A DNA stretch of 64,000 nt, taken from positions 67,342,676-67,406,675 of the forward strand of contig CM043969.1 in the NCBI GenBank assembly GCA_014529385.2, given 5' to 3'. How positions within the stretch are numbered: the stretch's first letter is position 1; each line of letters starts with the position of its first letter. Below the pieces are notes generated by a model. It worked only from the letters and a program-made list of their open reading frames with translations. It searched no databases and had not been told where the DNA came from. Source of the stretch: Adiantum capillus-veneris (lineage: Eukaryota; Streptophyta; Polypodiopsida; Polypodiales; Pteridaceae). The translations under genes and the position numbers were made by a program. This document shows positions 10,721 to 20,099 of this stretch, piece by piece.

Positions 10721-13700
10721 TTACTCTAATGTAGCATTGTAAGCATTGACAAGGTTCATACTATCCTTAAGTTGTACTCCTTGCATCCATTTCGCATCTT
10801 CAAAAGGATAATTTTTGAACTTAATAAGATACCGTTGGATAATCTTACCATGTTGTAGTACCTTGTCTTCATGCCGAAGGATAGCTTCGGGTTGTAGCAC
10901 CTCTTCTTGGTCTTCAACTTCGGGAGGGTCTTCAATAATTGGTTCAATTGGTGGCTCTCCTTTGTAGGGCTTAAGTAAGCTTACATGAAAGGCATTGTGT
11001 ATAAGCCAATGGTTGGGCAACTTGAGTTGATAAGCCGTCTCATTGATAGGCTTCAAGATTTGGAAAGGACCATAGTATCTTTTTGCTAGTTTAGCATAAT
11101 ACTTTTGATGGCCCGTAGGATTTTTGCCCGTCGTTTGCCTTAATCGAGCCTTAGGAAACTTGAGTAAGACCCAATCATTTTCTTTGAACATTAAGGCTCT
11201 TCTGTGCTTATCAGCAGCAGCTTTTTGCCTTTGTTGAGAGATGGCTATAGCCTCCCTAATCTTTTGAAAAGATTCTTGTAGGTCACGGCTATACTCATCG
11301 GCGGCGAAGATCTTCCCATGTACTTTCAGTAGCAAGGGACTTTTAGGTCTTCCTTCTATGATCTCGAAAGGTGCTTTGCCCGTAGAAGTATGTATAGTAT
11401 TATTGTAGGCATACTCTACTAGCGGTAAATACTTTTCCCATTGTGAGCGTTGATCTACTTCGGTAACATAAGTCTTGAGTAGATCGAGTATCGTAAGATT
11501 GGCTATCTCACTTTGGCCATCCGTTTGTGGGTGATAGGCCGAAGAGAAATTCAATCTTGTTCCTAGATTTTCAAAGAGACCTTTCCAGAAATTACTGGTC
11601 ATTCTAGGATCTCTATCTGACACGATGGATGTGGGTAATCCATGGTGTTTGAAAATCTGAGATATGAAGAGAGTTGCCATTTGATGTGCCTTAATAGTCT
11701 TTTTGACAGGAATAAAATGTGCTTGCTTGCTAAACCTGTCGACTATTCTCCATATTCCTGTATTCCCATGGATAGACTTGGGTAATCCAAAGATGAAATC
11801 CATGGATATACTCTCCCATGGTGAATTTGGAATAGGCAATGGTTGGAGTAATCCAGGTTGCTTCCCTCTATCATACCTGGTCTTTTGGCATACTACACAT
11901 TTTGAAACATACTCTTGTATGTCCACTTTCATGGTAGGCCAATAGAAATACGTCTCTACTCCTCGGAGAGTAGGTTGAATACCTCTATGCCCTGCATATG
12001 GAGGAGCATGGGATTCATACATAACCTTCTCACGAAGGGAATGGGTAACACATAGCCTATTGCCGTGGAGAAGATAACCATCCTGCAAGGTGAATGGTTC
12101 CTCTTTCTTCCCCAAAGCAAGGGCTGACATTATGTCTCTAAAGTCAGGGTCAGTAGCATACTCATCTATCATAGAGGATAGATCATTGTGAGTAGCTATA
12201 GACACCGCATTAACTTTTGGTCGTCGTGAAAGTGCATCGGCAACTTGATTGTGCTTACCAGCTATGTGAGCAATATGGAAATTAAATTGCGAAAGAAAAT
12301 TTGCCCACCTCATTTGTTTGTCGGAAAGCTTGGTTTGCGTCATGAAATACTTGAGACTTTGGTGGTCGGTTCGTAGGATAAATGGAGTCCCCAATAGGTA
12401 GTGCTTCCATGTGTCTAGGGCATGTAGAACAGCTAAAAGCTCTTTCTCATAAATGCCCAAGACTCGTTCATCACCATTGAGCCTTCGGCTCTCATATGCT
12501 ATGGCATGCCCTTCTTGAAGCAAAACCGCTCCAAGGCAATCACCACAAGCATCACATTGGACCTCAAATGGCTTTGAGAGATCCGAAAGCATGAGGACTG
12601 GTTGGGAAGTAAGCTTCTCTTTGAGTTTTTCAAAAGCATTTTGCTCCTTAGCAGTCCATACAAACTTAACGTTCTTCTTGGTTAAGTCGTGTAGTGGTCC
12701 TGCTACTTGAGAGAATTTTGCTATGAAGCGTCTATAGTATGCACACATACCAATAAAGCTTCTTAGCTCATGTAGATTCCTTGGGTTAGGCCATGATTTT
12801 ATTACCTCTAACTTTGATGGATCCATACGAATACCATCGTGAGAGATAATATGGCCTAGATATTGAATCTCTTGAAGGAAGAATTCACTTTTCTTTTGGT
12901 TGAGAAAAAGTTTGTTCTCCCTCAAGGCTTGAAAAATCACTTGGAGATGTTGCTTATGTTCCTCCAAAGACTTGGAGTAGATGATGATATCATCGAAGAA
13001 CACTCCAGTGAATTTTCGATATGGTCTAAAAATTTTCTCCATCAAATGATTGAACGTAGCTGGTGCATTAGTCAAGCCAAAAGGCATGACTAGATATTCA
13101 TAAAGACCAAATGTTGTGCGAAACGCGGTCTTTAAGATATCCTCATCCACTATCCTTACTTGATGATAGCCACTCTTAAGGTCAATCCTACTGAAGTAGG
13201 TAGAGCCTTGTAGCTTATCAAACAGATCTTCTACCCGACGTACGGGAAATCTGTTTTTGATAGTGATATGGTTTAGTGCTCGATAGTCCACACACATACG
13301 GTATGTACCATCTTTCTTTTGCACTAAAAGGACTGGAGAACAAAAGGGAGAGGAACTAGGCCTCACCATCCCTTTGTCTACCAGCTCTTGTACTTGCCTC
13401 ATGATCTCCTCTTGTTGAGCTTGTGAGACTCGATAAGGAGGTTTGTTAGGCGGTGAGCTTCCTGGAAGGAGCTCAATACGATGGTCATCATCCCCTCGTT
13501 TTGGAGGTAGGTCCATAGGGATATCATCGATGAACACATCTTGGAATCCTTTTAGAAAAGTAGACAAGTCTAACTCTTCTTGATTCCTATCATTTCCATT
13601 TGATGAAACATTATTAGCTTTTAGAGACTCTTTGACATAAATCATGTACGCAGAAACTGAGCTCTTCATTGATTTATCAAAAGAAAGAGGATTTACAAGT

Positions 13701-14689
13701 GGAATAGTGCGACCACGCTCACTAGCATCTATATACATGTTCTTTCCCCTGTAGGTGAAGTAAATTCTCCTTTCAGGGAACTTCATGTTGGCAGCCATGC
13801 GATCAAACCATGGTGCCCCTAGGATAACATCCTGATGTTGGAGGGGAGAGATGAAGAAGTCTTCTTTGTCGACATAGCTTTGGACATGAAGCCTCAACTT
13901 CCCAATCAAGGGAGTAACGGAGGCTTGTTGTCCCTTGAAAGCTGCATCAGCTGTTACTATATCTCCCATCTCAAAAGCTTGAATGCCCAACTTGGTGGCC
14001 AACTCTATTGATATGAAGTTGAGAGTAGAGCCAGGGTCAAACAAGATGAAGGCATCATGCTCTCTTACCTTTCCCCAAGCATAGGAGAGTGATGATCCTT
14101 TGCAATGAGCATCCTCTTTTGGAGCTTCGATGGTGGAAGCCCTAGGAGTCTCATTGCGAGTATTCTTCTTGGGGCAAGAACGATAGCCATGTCCTTGCTC
14201 CCCACACTTGAAACACTTATGGTCCTTGCGAAAAGCTTCAAGCTCTTCAGGAGAGAGTTTGTTTTTACCTTTGTAAACTCCCTTCTCCTTGGACCGATTG
14301 TTGTTGTTGTTGTTGGAAGTGCCTTGGGAATTATTTTGAGCATTGGATTTCCCCTTTGCATCATTTTTATCTTTGTTTTCCATGGGCTTGACATTACGTC
14401 TAGCCCCTTGATGGAAATTGATGCGTGAAGCAACCATGGTGTGGTGGATTACTTCGGTAATAGTACCGGGCCGTTGAGAGTTGATATATTCGGCCATCTC
14501 TTCAGGTAATCCCGCACAGAATTGTTGTCTTTGCTCGGCAAAGTCTATCTTTTGAAAGACAGTAGCTTTGAGATGTAAATCCCAAAACTTATCTACATAC
14601 TTGTTGATAGACTCATGAGAGAGGAGCTTCAAGCCGCGCCATTCGGTAAGAACTTTATCTTTAGTATCGCTTGGAAGAAATTGCTTCAT
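10721..14689 (-). CDS. Chromovirus Gag(C-terminal)-Pol polyprotein, 1322 aa
   Basis: One open frame encoding the C-terminal part of Gag and all of Pol. Domains in order: Gag tail with a CCHC knuckle CFKCGEQGHGYRSC (about residue 159), retropepsin FDPGSTLNFIS (about 218), reverse transcriptase with CVDYRALN and active site FFDD (about 460-566), RNase H with QCDACGDCLGAVLLQ (about 710), integrase zinc finger (HAPPYAGH...CVVCQ, about 893-935), and a DD35E core with D in SMDFIFGLP, D in SDRDPRM and E in DGQSEIAN (about 963-1060). A C-terminal chromodomain follows (about 1262-1318: ILRHEDKV..., YLIKFKNYP, AKWMQ). The length is near the usual 1400-1550 because the Gag N-terminus is in another frame. 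The start at 14689 is simply the first Met after the gag interruption, not a native start. Confidence 0.95.
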   Translation of the reverse strand: MKQFLPSDTKDKVLTEWRGLKLLSHESINKYVDKFWDLHLKATVFQKIDFAEQRQQFCAGLPEEMAEYINSQRPGTITEVIHHTMVASRINFHQGARRNVKPMENKDKNDAKGKSNAQNNSQGTSNNNNNNRSKEKGVYKGKNKLSPEELEAFRKDHKCFKCGEQGHGYRSCPKKNTRNETPRASTIEAPKEDAHCKGSSLSYAWGKVREHDAFILFDPGSTLNFISIELATKLGIQAFEMGDIVTADAAFKGQQASVTPLIGKLRLHVQSYVDKEDFFISPLQHQDVILGAPWFDRMAANMKFPERRIYFTYRGKNMYIDASERGRTIPLVNPLSFDKSMKSSVSAYMIYVKESLKANNVSSNGNDRNQEELDLSTFLKGFQDVFIDDIPMDLPPKRGDDDHRIELLPGSSPPNKPPYRVSQAQQEEIMRQVQELVDKGMVRPSSSPFCSPVLLVQKKDGTYRMCVDYRALNHITIKNRFPVRRVEDLFDKLQGSTYFSRIDLKSGYHQVRIVDEDILKTAFRTTFGLYEYLVMPFGLTNAPATFNHLMEKIFRPYRKFTGVFFDDIIIYSKSLEEHKQHLQVIFQALRENKLFLNQKKSEFFLQEIQYLGHIISHDGIRMDPSKLEVIKSWPNPRNLHELRSFIGMCAYYRRFIAKFSQVAGPLHDLTKKNVKFVWTAKEQNAFEKLKEKLTSQPVLMLSDLSKPFEVQCDACGDCLGAVLLQEGHAIAYESRRLNGDERVLGIYEKELLAVLHALDTWKHYLLGTPFILRTDHQSLKYFMTQTKLSDKQMRWANFLSQFNFHIAHIAGKHNQVADALSRRPKVNAVSIATHNDLSSMIDEYATDPDFRDIMSALALGKKEEPFTLQDGYLLHGNRLCVTHSLREKVMYESHAPPYAGHRGIQPTLRGVETYFYWPTMKVDIQEYVSKCVVCQKTRYDRGKQPGLLQPLPIPNSPWESISMDFIFGLPKSIHGNTGIWRIVDRFSKQAHFIPVKKTIKAHQMATLFISQIFKHHGLPTSIVSDRDPRMTSNFWKGLFENLGTRLNFSSAYHPQTDGQSEIANLTILDLLKTYVTEVDQRSQWEKYLPLVEYAYNNTIHTSTGKAPFEIIEGRPKSPLLLKVHGKIFAADEYSRDLQESFQKIREAIAISQQRQKAAADKHRRALMFKENDWVLLKFPKARLRQTTGKNPTGHQKYYAKLAKRYYGPFQILKPINETAYQLKLPNHWLIHNAFHVSLLKPYKGEPPIEPIIEDPPEVEDQEEVLQPEAILRHEDKVLQHGKIIQRYLIKFKNYPFEDAKWMQGVQLKDSMNLVNAYNATLE

Positions 14690-14762
14690 GATGGAAACTC
14701 GTAGAGTTTTCCATGTCTTTGGGGCTTCTCCATTGCCACGAAGGCTAGCCCACCATTGACGA

Positions 14763-14912
14763 GCTCTGATACCAATGTAATGGAATTTGCCTATTCAATT
14801 TGAGAATAGCGGAATTTAATGAGAGTACTTTCAAGAAATGATTTTGTGAGCATAGCGGGTATACATAATTGAAGATAGCAACATAATCATAGCAATTAGT
14901 TAACTTGGCATA
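14763..14912 (-). repeat. Internal copy of LTR end plus PBS interrupting gag
   Basis: 14776-14912 repeats the first 137 nt (plus-strand view) of the LTR, and 14763-14774 repeats the PBS (gctctgatacca on the plus strand). In element orientation this is 'LTR 3' end (R-U5-like) + PBS', which is the content of minus-strand strong-stop cDNA. It splits the Gag capsid domain between '...SSKLRHVA' and 'RQWWASLRG' and introduces stops. Confidence 0.9.
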
Positions 14913-15630
14913 GCTACATGGCGTAGCTTGGAGGACTCTGTGAAGCCCTCGTCCCCAAAGGCCGCATCAAATTGCTGGATGAAGGCCAACACTTTGTCGG
15001 TAGCACCAAAGGTGCCATCGTAGGTGAGAAAAGAGATACTCTTTCCTCCCTCCTTGAACTTCTTTAGCTTTTGTGACCTTCGCCATGCAGGAAATGATTG
15101 CGATGCCCTCCCCTCTTGTATTCTCTAGGAGAATAGCCATAACTTTCATCGGAAGAGAAGGAAGGTGAAGAAGAAGGAGAAGAGGGTGACCTCTTCCTAG
15201 CCCTTTTCTTCCTTTGTTTCCTCTCTTGCCTTTGAGAGTGATGAGGAGAAGGACTATGGGTTGCTCTTTTCCTCTTGGGAGGAGTAGGCGATCGTCTAGA
15301 CCGCCTTCTTCGTGGAGCCACATCTTCAGAAGAACTTAGACTTTCATTGCTTTCTTTCTCTTTGGATTCCTCCTCTCGAATGGGAGAGAGTCTTCTTTTG
15401 GGGGTCTCTTCAAGAGGCCTCCTAAGCTCTCTCTCCTCTTGGAGAGGAAGGGAAATTCCATAGGCACGAAGTTGTTGAGTAACTTCGGCTTGCAAGGTAG
15501 GGTTGCCCATAGCTTGTTGCAACCTAGTCACAAGATAATTCACAAACATGGGAGCATCATCATTAGCACCTTCATGTGCAAAATCAAAGCTATCAATGTT
15601 CATTCTACTCTCTTGATTATTGTCAGCCAT
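14913..15630 (-). pseudogene. Chromovirus gag, N-terminal part (frameshifted)
   Basis: Starts MADNNQESRMN at 15630. A Ser/Arg-rich, strongly basic stretch (RRRRSRRSPTPPKRKR) covers about residues 105-160; it is unusual but plausible for nucleic-acid binding. The first frame stops at 15064 after 188 codons. The capsid homology (SISFLTYDGTFGATDKV..., FIQQFDAAFGDEGFTESS) continues in a different frame from about 15080 to 14914, so a single-base indel lies near 15075-15095. The frame then runs into the internal U5/PBS fragment. Gag would coat the particle RNA; this copy cannot make it intact. Confidence 0.85.
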
Positions 15631-16032
15631 GTTAATAAAATTTTATGTATGTACTTAGTGTATGCTTTGGCAATTCAAAACCTTAGTTGCCACTCCTCTT
15701 AGCCTTTGAAAATCGGCTCTTAAGTATCTACACCCACGGCTCAAAGTGGTTAATTATAGAGAGTAGAGGAGGAGGTCTAACATAGCAGAGTTGCCAAGGG
15801 CTAGCTCCTTTCGGACTTCTTATGGCTCAATAATGGTAAAGCCGTAGGCAAGTCTAAAAAGACTCCATTATTAAGTCCAAAGCTCCCGAGGTGTGCACCA
15901 TCCCCCACATAGTGGGCTTAACAAAACCGGTATTAGATCCCAGTTCCACTTACTCTATTATAATTAACAACATCAACCATTTATAGGCTACTTAAGGACC
16001 TCTCTTCTTAAGCAAGAAAAGAGAAACCAAAT
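15631..16032 (-). other. Untranslated leader of the chromovirus
   Basis: About 400 nt between PBS and the gag start. It has no open frame and no motif I recognise. Confidence 0.7.
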
Positions 16033-16044
16033 GCTCTGATACCA
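16033..16044 (-). promoter_or_regulatory. Primer-binding site, initiator tRNA-Met type
   Basis: The minus strand reads TGGTATCAGAGC one base inside the 5' LTR. This is complementary to the 3' end of plant initiator tRNA-Met. Confidence 0.95.
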
Positions 16045-16045
16045 A

Positions 16046-17150
16046 TGTAATGGAATTTGCCTATTCAATTTGAGAATAGCGGAATTTAATAAGAGTACTT
16101 TCAAGAAATGATTTTGTGAGCATAGCGGGTATACATAATTGAAGATAGCAACATAATCATAGCAATTAGTTAACTTGGCATATCACACAATGAGAGTGCT
16201 TGTGAGTGTGTGTGGGTGAGTATACCCCCTAGGCACCCCCCTAGCTTGCTTGGGTCGACCCCCCCTTGTAGCTCATGCCTGAAGCTCATTGGACCCCTCC
16301 AGGCCTAGCCAATCACAAGCAGAAGCCATTACAAGCAACATGGGTAGCCTTGAGACAAGTGTCCCCCTTTCCCCTTTGAGAGAGAGGACTTGATAAATGC
16401 TAAAACAATTAGATAATTCATGTAATTTATCATTGGACCCCTTTGAAGCCTAGCCAATAGGCTTCAAGCAACACATGAAGGTAACATGGGTAGGGGCCTG
16501 ACATGTGTCCTTGCTGCCTCTTCAAGATGGGCTTCCCTTGTGTGTGTGAGTGGGTGTTCTCTCTCTAGGCCCTAGGAAAAGGGCTCCCCCCCCCTCTTGT
16601 AGGAATGCTTTTGACTTTTAGGTGATCAAGCACCTTACTCACCAAGCATGACAAAGCACTTGAACTAGGGGGGTTCCCACAAGCATCTCAGGCAAGCTTC
16701 TCAAGGCACCTCAAGTACTTTAATCATGCAGCAAGTCAAGCACCTCAAGCATGGAGCCAGTCAAGCACCTCAAGCATCTTAATCAAGCACCTCAAGCATG
16801 AAAAACACCTCAAGCATGACAAGCACCTCAAGCAGGACAAGCACCTCGAGCTTGGGCCGGGTTCCCACCTCAAGCTCAGCCCTAGCTTACTTAAGGTCAA
16901 AAGGACTTTTACACACATTTATTGGAGGTCTTCAATGAAGCTAACCCTAAGGTCTTATGCTCCATTGGTTAGCCTTGCTCTTTGATAGACCATCTCCCTT
17001 TTGGGCCCCTTTACATTGGCCCCGTGTTGAGATAGATCTAAAAGCACATACCTATATCTTAACACTTGTTCCCGTTTATTCTCCCACATTAAGTGATCAA
17101 TTTAATATGAGAAAATCATTTGGGTTAGTTAGATATTAGATTTTATGACA
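16046..17150 (-). repeat. 5' LTR of the minus-strand chromovirus
   Basis: 1105 bp, partner of 9265-10361. A TATA-like 'gtatact' is on the minus strand at about 16219-16225. It sits ~39 nt upstream of position 16182, which corresponds to the edge of the internal U5/PBS fragment. Flanked outside by TGTGT (17151-17155). Confidence 0.95.
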
Positions 17151-17194
17151 TGTGTTGCCTGCCTTGCTCATTAGTGGATTACCAGTAGGTAACT

Positions 17195-17242
<48 letters not shown>
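17195..17242. repeat. (GA)n microsatellite
   Basis: About 24 GA dinucleotides just outside the chromovirus. Confidence 0.98.
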
Positions 17243-17245
<3 letters not shown>

Positions 17246-18060
17246 CGATCACATCACCTCATAAGCTCTGTTTTTGTGTCTCATAAATTGCAAGATATGC
17301 AATCATCACCTCAAAAAGAAGTGAGATTCTCACTGAACGAGAGTAGTCGCCCTCTTGGTTTAGCACCTTCCTTTTTCAATCCTCGCTTCAGACAATTGAC
17401 TAGTGATTTGCAGCCAATCATGATGTGTCTCATCAATCAGGTGACTGGGTTGAAAGGCTGTTGAGAAGGCTCATGCGACCATGCTCTTATTCTTGTTCTT
17501 TTATAAGATAACGATGCAACAATGCAAGATACTCGGATAATTAAACAATGCATATTCCTTGAAGAACAAGATTGAATGGATTTATGATAGGGTCTAGGGT
17601 TTAGAACATTGCAAACTACCTGAAAACAAATGTGATTTTTTGGCCAACCCAAAGGGCAAAGGCTATAGAGATCACTTCTCTTTTTGCTGACTAAAATAGG
17701 AAAAAGGTTGAGTTGTATTTTTAAGCATTGTTTGACATGTCAAAAATGTTGATTAGTTGAAATAAGATAGTGGGTATTCATTGAAATGAATTGTGTAAAT
17801 CTAATGATGGACATGTAGAGTTTTGAAATATGAAATGAACTCCTTATATCAAGGAAAAGATTTTGGGCTGCCCAATGCCTTTGGAAGCATGAAACGTTGA
17901 CAGCCTTACATGTTAAATGATAAATCTTTAGAAGCTCCACAAAGATTTGTGTTACCCACCTTTTCATTTTGAGAAACTTGAGGTAATAAACTAAGGTTGT
18001 CATTTTTGTTAGGTAAAACTTTATGGAAGGAATTTATCATTTGGGGCTTTAACCTTTAAA
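17243..18060. other. Stretch without a recognised gene
   Basis: Plus-strand frames carry fragments that might be worn-down retroelement coding sequence, but no motif is long enough to name a family. The minus frame 17740-18003 has no recognisable domain. Confidence 0.4.
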
Positions 18061-18520
18061 GATTTTTTATTTTTATTTTTAAAGATTTTAAAGCTAAATT
18101 TAAAACTTAAAGATGTAAAACTTTTAAAATAAGGTCTCCAATGATCCAACGAAGATCTAGAGTTTTTTTTATTATTAGAAGGTAAAACTTTGAATTAAAG
18201 AAAGTGAAAATGTTACATGGATCTACAAGTAGGGGGAGGGTCACCCCGAAACGTTAGAGTCTTATAACTTAAAACTTTAAAGCTTTTAAAGTGGGATTTA
18301 CAACTTAGGGATCTACAGTTTTAAATTTGTAAAAAGGGCTTTAGAGCTTAAAAACGTAGAGTTTTTAAAGTGGGGTGTAGAGCATAGGGATCTAAAGCTT
18401 AGGGTGTAAAGCTTAAGGGTGCTCTTTTAATTCAATTCTATGTGCACGCTTATGTTTTTTTTTTTCAAAAGCTTAGAGATGTAGTGATTTTAAAGTGGGA
18501 TCTACCATCAAATCAAGGCC
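18060..18520. repeat. AT-rich degenerate short repeats
   Basis: Variants of 'aaagcttttaaagtgggat.ta.a.cttagggatcta' recur five to seven times at 30-50 bp spacing. Divergence is high and no function is apparent. Confidence 0.65.
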
Positions 18521-18834
18521 TAAAGTTGACGTCTACTTTTTTTGTCAAGGGCTATTTTGCCTATCAAAACAATCTCAAAATTGCCTATCATTTTTTGTAT
18601 ATATATCTTTAAGTTAACGTTATATATGGCCAATTATATAAGTTGATTGCATTACACAAAGCATATGAAAGGGGGCTTGAAAAATTGGATTTCAAAAAAA
18701 AATAAATTATCATGCCTGGCAGGCCTTGTGATTTTATCACTTGTTTAATTTCATTTTTTTTCAAAACTCACAATGGTGAGTGGATTATATTAACAAATCC
18801 AAAAAATTACATATTCTTGCCATGCTCGTTACGA

Positions 18835-19395
18835 GCCATGACCACTTCAACGAATTCTAGATACATCAGCTGATGGGGGAGCCACCCCTTGACTATGGAT
18901 GATCCCAAACATTCACCTTTACACGTCCATTACAGTGGCCCGAGGGTCCTGCTCCACTCTTCTGAGTTCCTTTGCTTTCCAATGGCAATGATCGTTACCC
19001 TGCTTTCTTGGACTATTTCCACGAACTTAGCTACCTCCAGAGAGTTCTCGAAGATCCAACCGTTCCTTGTCTTCTAAATGTGTTTAAAGTAGAAATACCT
19101 CACGATTTGTGTATCAATGAGCAGTGTATGGCTCTTGAACATCTTCCCTCCCAAGAAGAGATTGTTCTTAAAGAATCCTATCTTCCAAGTCTTTTGGACA
19201 CATTTGCAAATCTTGCCAAGACCACAGATTGTCGGACACTCCCTGAACATGTGGGAAAGGTCATCACAAGCTGTTCTACATTACGAACATCTATTTGGAC
19301 CAATCCCCCTAGCAAGGACCTTCACTCTAGTTGGCATTGCTCCCCATAGCACCTTCCATAAGAAAACCTTCATCCTATCCGGACATTAAGGGCAC
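18835..19395 (-). pseudogene. LINE zf-RVT fragment, minus strand
   Basis: Reading down from 19389, the minus strand gives VFLWKVLWGAMPTRVKV, then 'CRTACDDLSHMFRECPTI' and a long near-open continuation (KICKCVQKTWKIGFFKNN, then RNGWIFENSLEVAKFVEIV). 'FLWK.L....PT...L..R' and 'E...H.F..CP' are the zf-RVT signature of plant LINEs. Two in-frame stops (after PNRCS, and before KTRNGW) make it a pseudogene. The upstream RT domain is not present. Confidence 0.75.
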
Positions 19396-19570
19396 CAAAT
19401 GTTCTTGACGGTGGGCTAACATCTGGTCACAGTTTCACTTCCAGATTGTCCATGTTTAGGGACAATAAAACTTGGTGGTAGATGCATTGTCTCGAAGCCC
19501 CTAGTCTTGACTATTTTCGCGATTCATCATAGAAGCTTCAAAGACATGGTTGATCAGTACATGGCCTACG

Positions 19571-19815
19571 TGAGGTTATTTTGAAGAATTTCATAATAAG
19601 AGGCTTCTTTGTGAGAGAAAAACAGAAAGTGACACTAGTATTTTAAAACATGTTGCTTCAAAATAAAATATTATTTTTTGAGAAAAAAAGTGTAACAATG
19701 AGCTATTTAGATTACAATATATTCTAAAAGCATTAAAAATAATGTTTAACATAATACTCAATGCCCCTCTTTAAAGATAGAGGTACAAAAATGTTAACAC
19801 CTTGTCACAAGGACC
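19571..19815. repeat. Dispersed repeat, paralogous to 51077-51710 (empty-site copy)
   Basis: Shares 'aagaggcttctttg', 'aaagtgaca', 'attttaaaaca', 'aatga.ctatttagattac', 'aatgcccctctttaaag' and 'gttaacacc' in order with 51077-51710. The other copy carries a 313-bp MITE exactly where this one reads 'ctatttagattac'. Class unknown. Confidence 0.8.
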
Positions 19816-19830
19816 TAAAATAAATGACTT

Positions 19831-19837
<7 letters not shown>

Positions 19838-19873
<36 letters not shown>
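19838..19873. repeat. (TA)n microsatellite
   Basis: About 18 TA dinucleotides. Confidence 0.97.
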
Positions 19874-19875
<2 letters not shown>

Positions 19876-20099
19876 TTAGCTTGCCAGATGGCACTAATCT
19901 AGAAGCTTTATCCAATGGTTGAGAGATGCACCCATATCCAACCCTTTACTAAGAACTACTTATGTAGTCCAAAGAAATTGAGCACTACTCTCCTCCCTCA
20001 CCTTCTCCCCAAGGTGGCTACATGTGCAAACATTTTATACGCATGCATCGATAAGGTAGTGCCAAATATATTCTTCGATGCTTCATTTTAAAATAAAAT

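Larger units (their letters stand above)
9265..17150 (-). mobile_element. Ty3/gypsy chromovirus, full length, minus strand
   Basis: A 7.9-kb LTR retrotransposon. LTRs lie at 9265-10361 (3' LTR) and 16046-17150 (5' LTR); on the plus strand each begins TGTAATGG and ends TTATGACA. A perfect 5-bp target-site duplication TGTGT flanks it (9260-9264 and 17151-17155). The LTRs differ at only about a dozen positions plus a 9-nt indel near 16869, so insertion is recent. Order on the minus strand is 5' LTR, PBS, leader, gag, protease, RT, RNase H, integrase, chromodomain, PPT, 3' LTR. Gag carries a frameshift and an internal U5/PBS insertion, so the copy is probably non-autonomous despite an open pol. 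Confidence 0.96.

Noticed and set aside
16033-16044. tRNA-like motifs (gctctgatacca) at 14763, 16033 and 59190
   Set aside because: These are primer-binding sites complementary to a tRNA 3' end, not tRNA genes; no cloverleaf flanks them.
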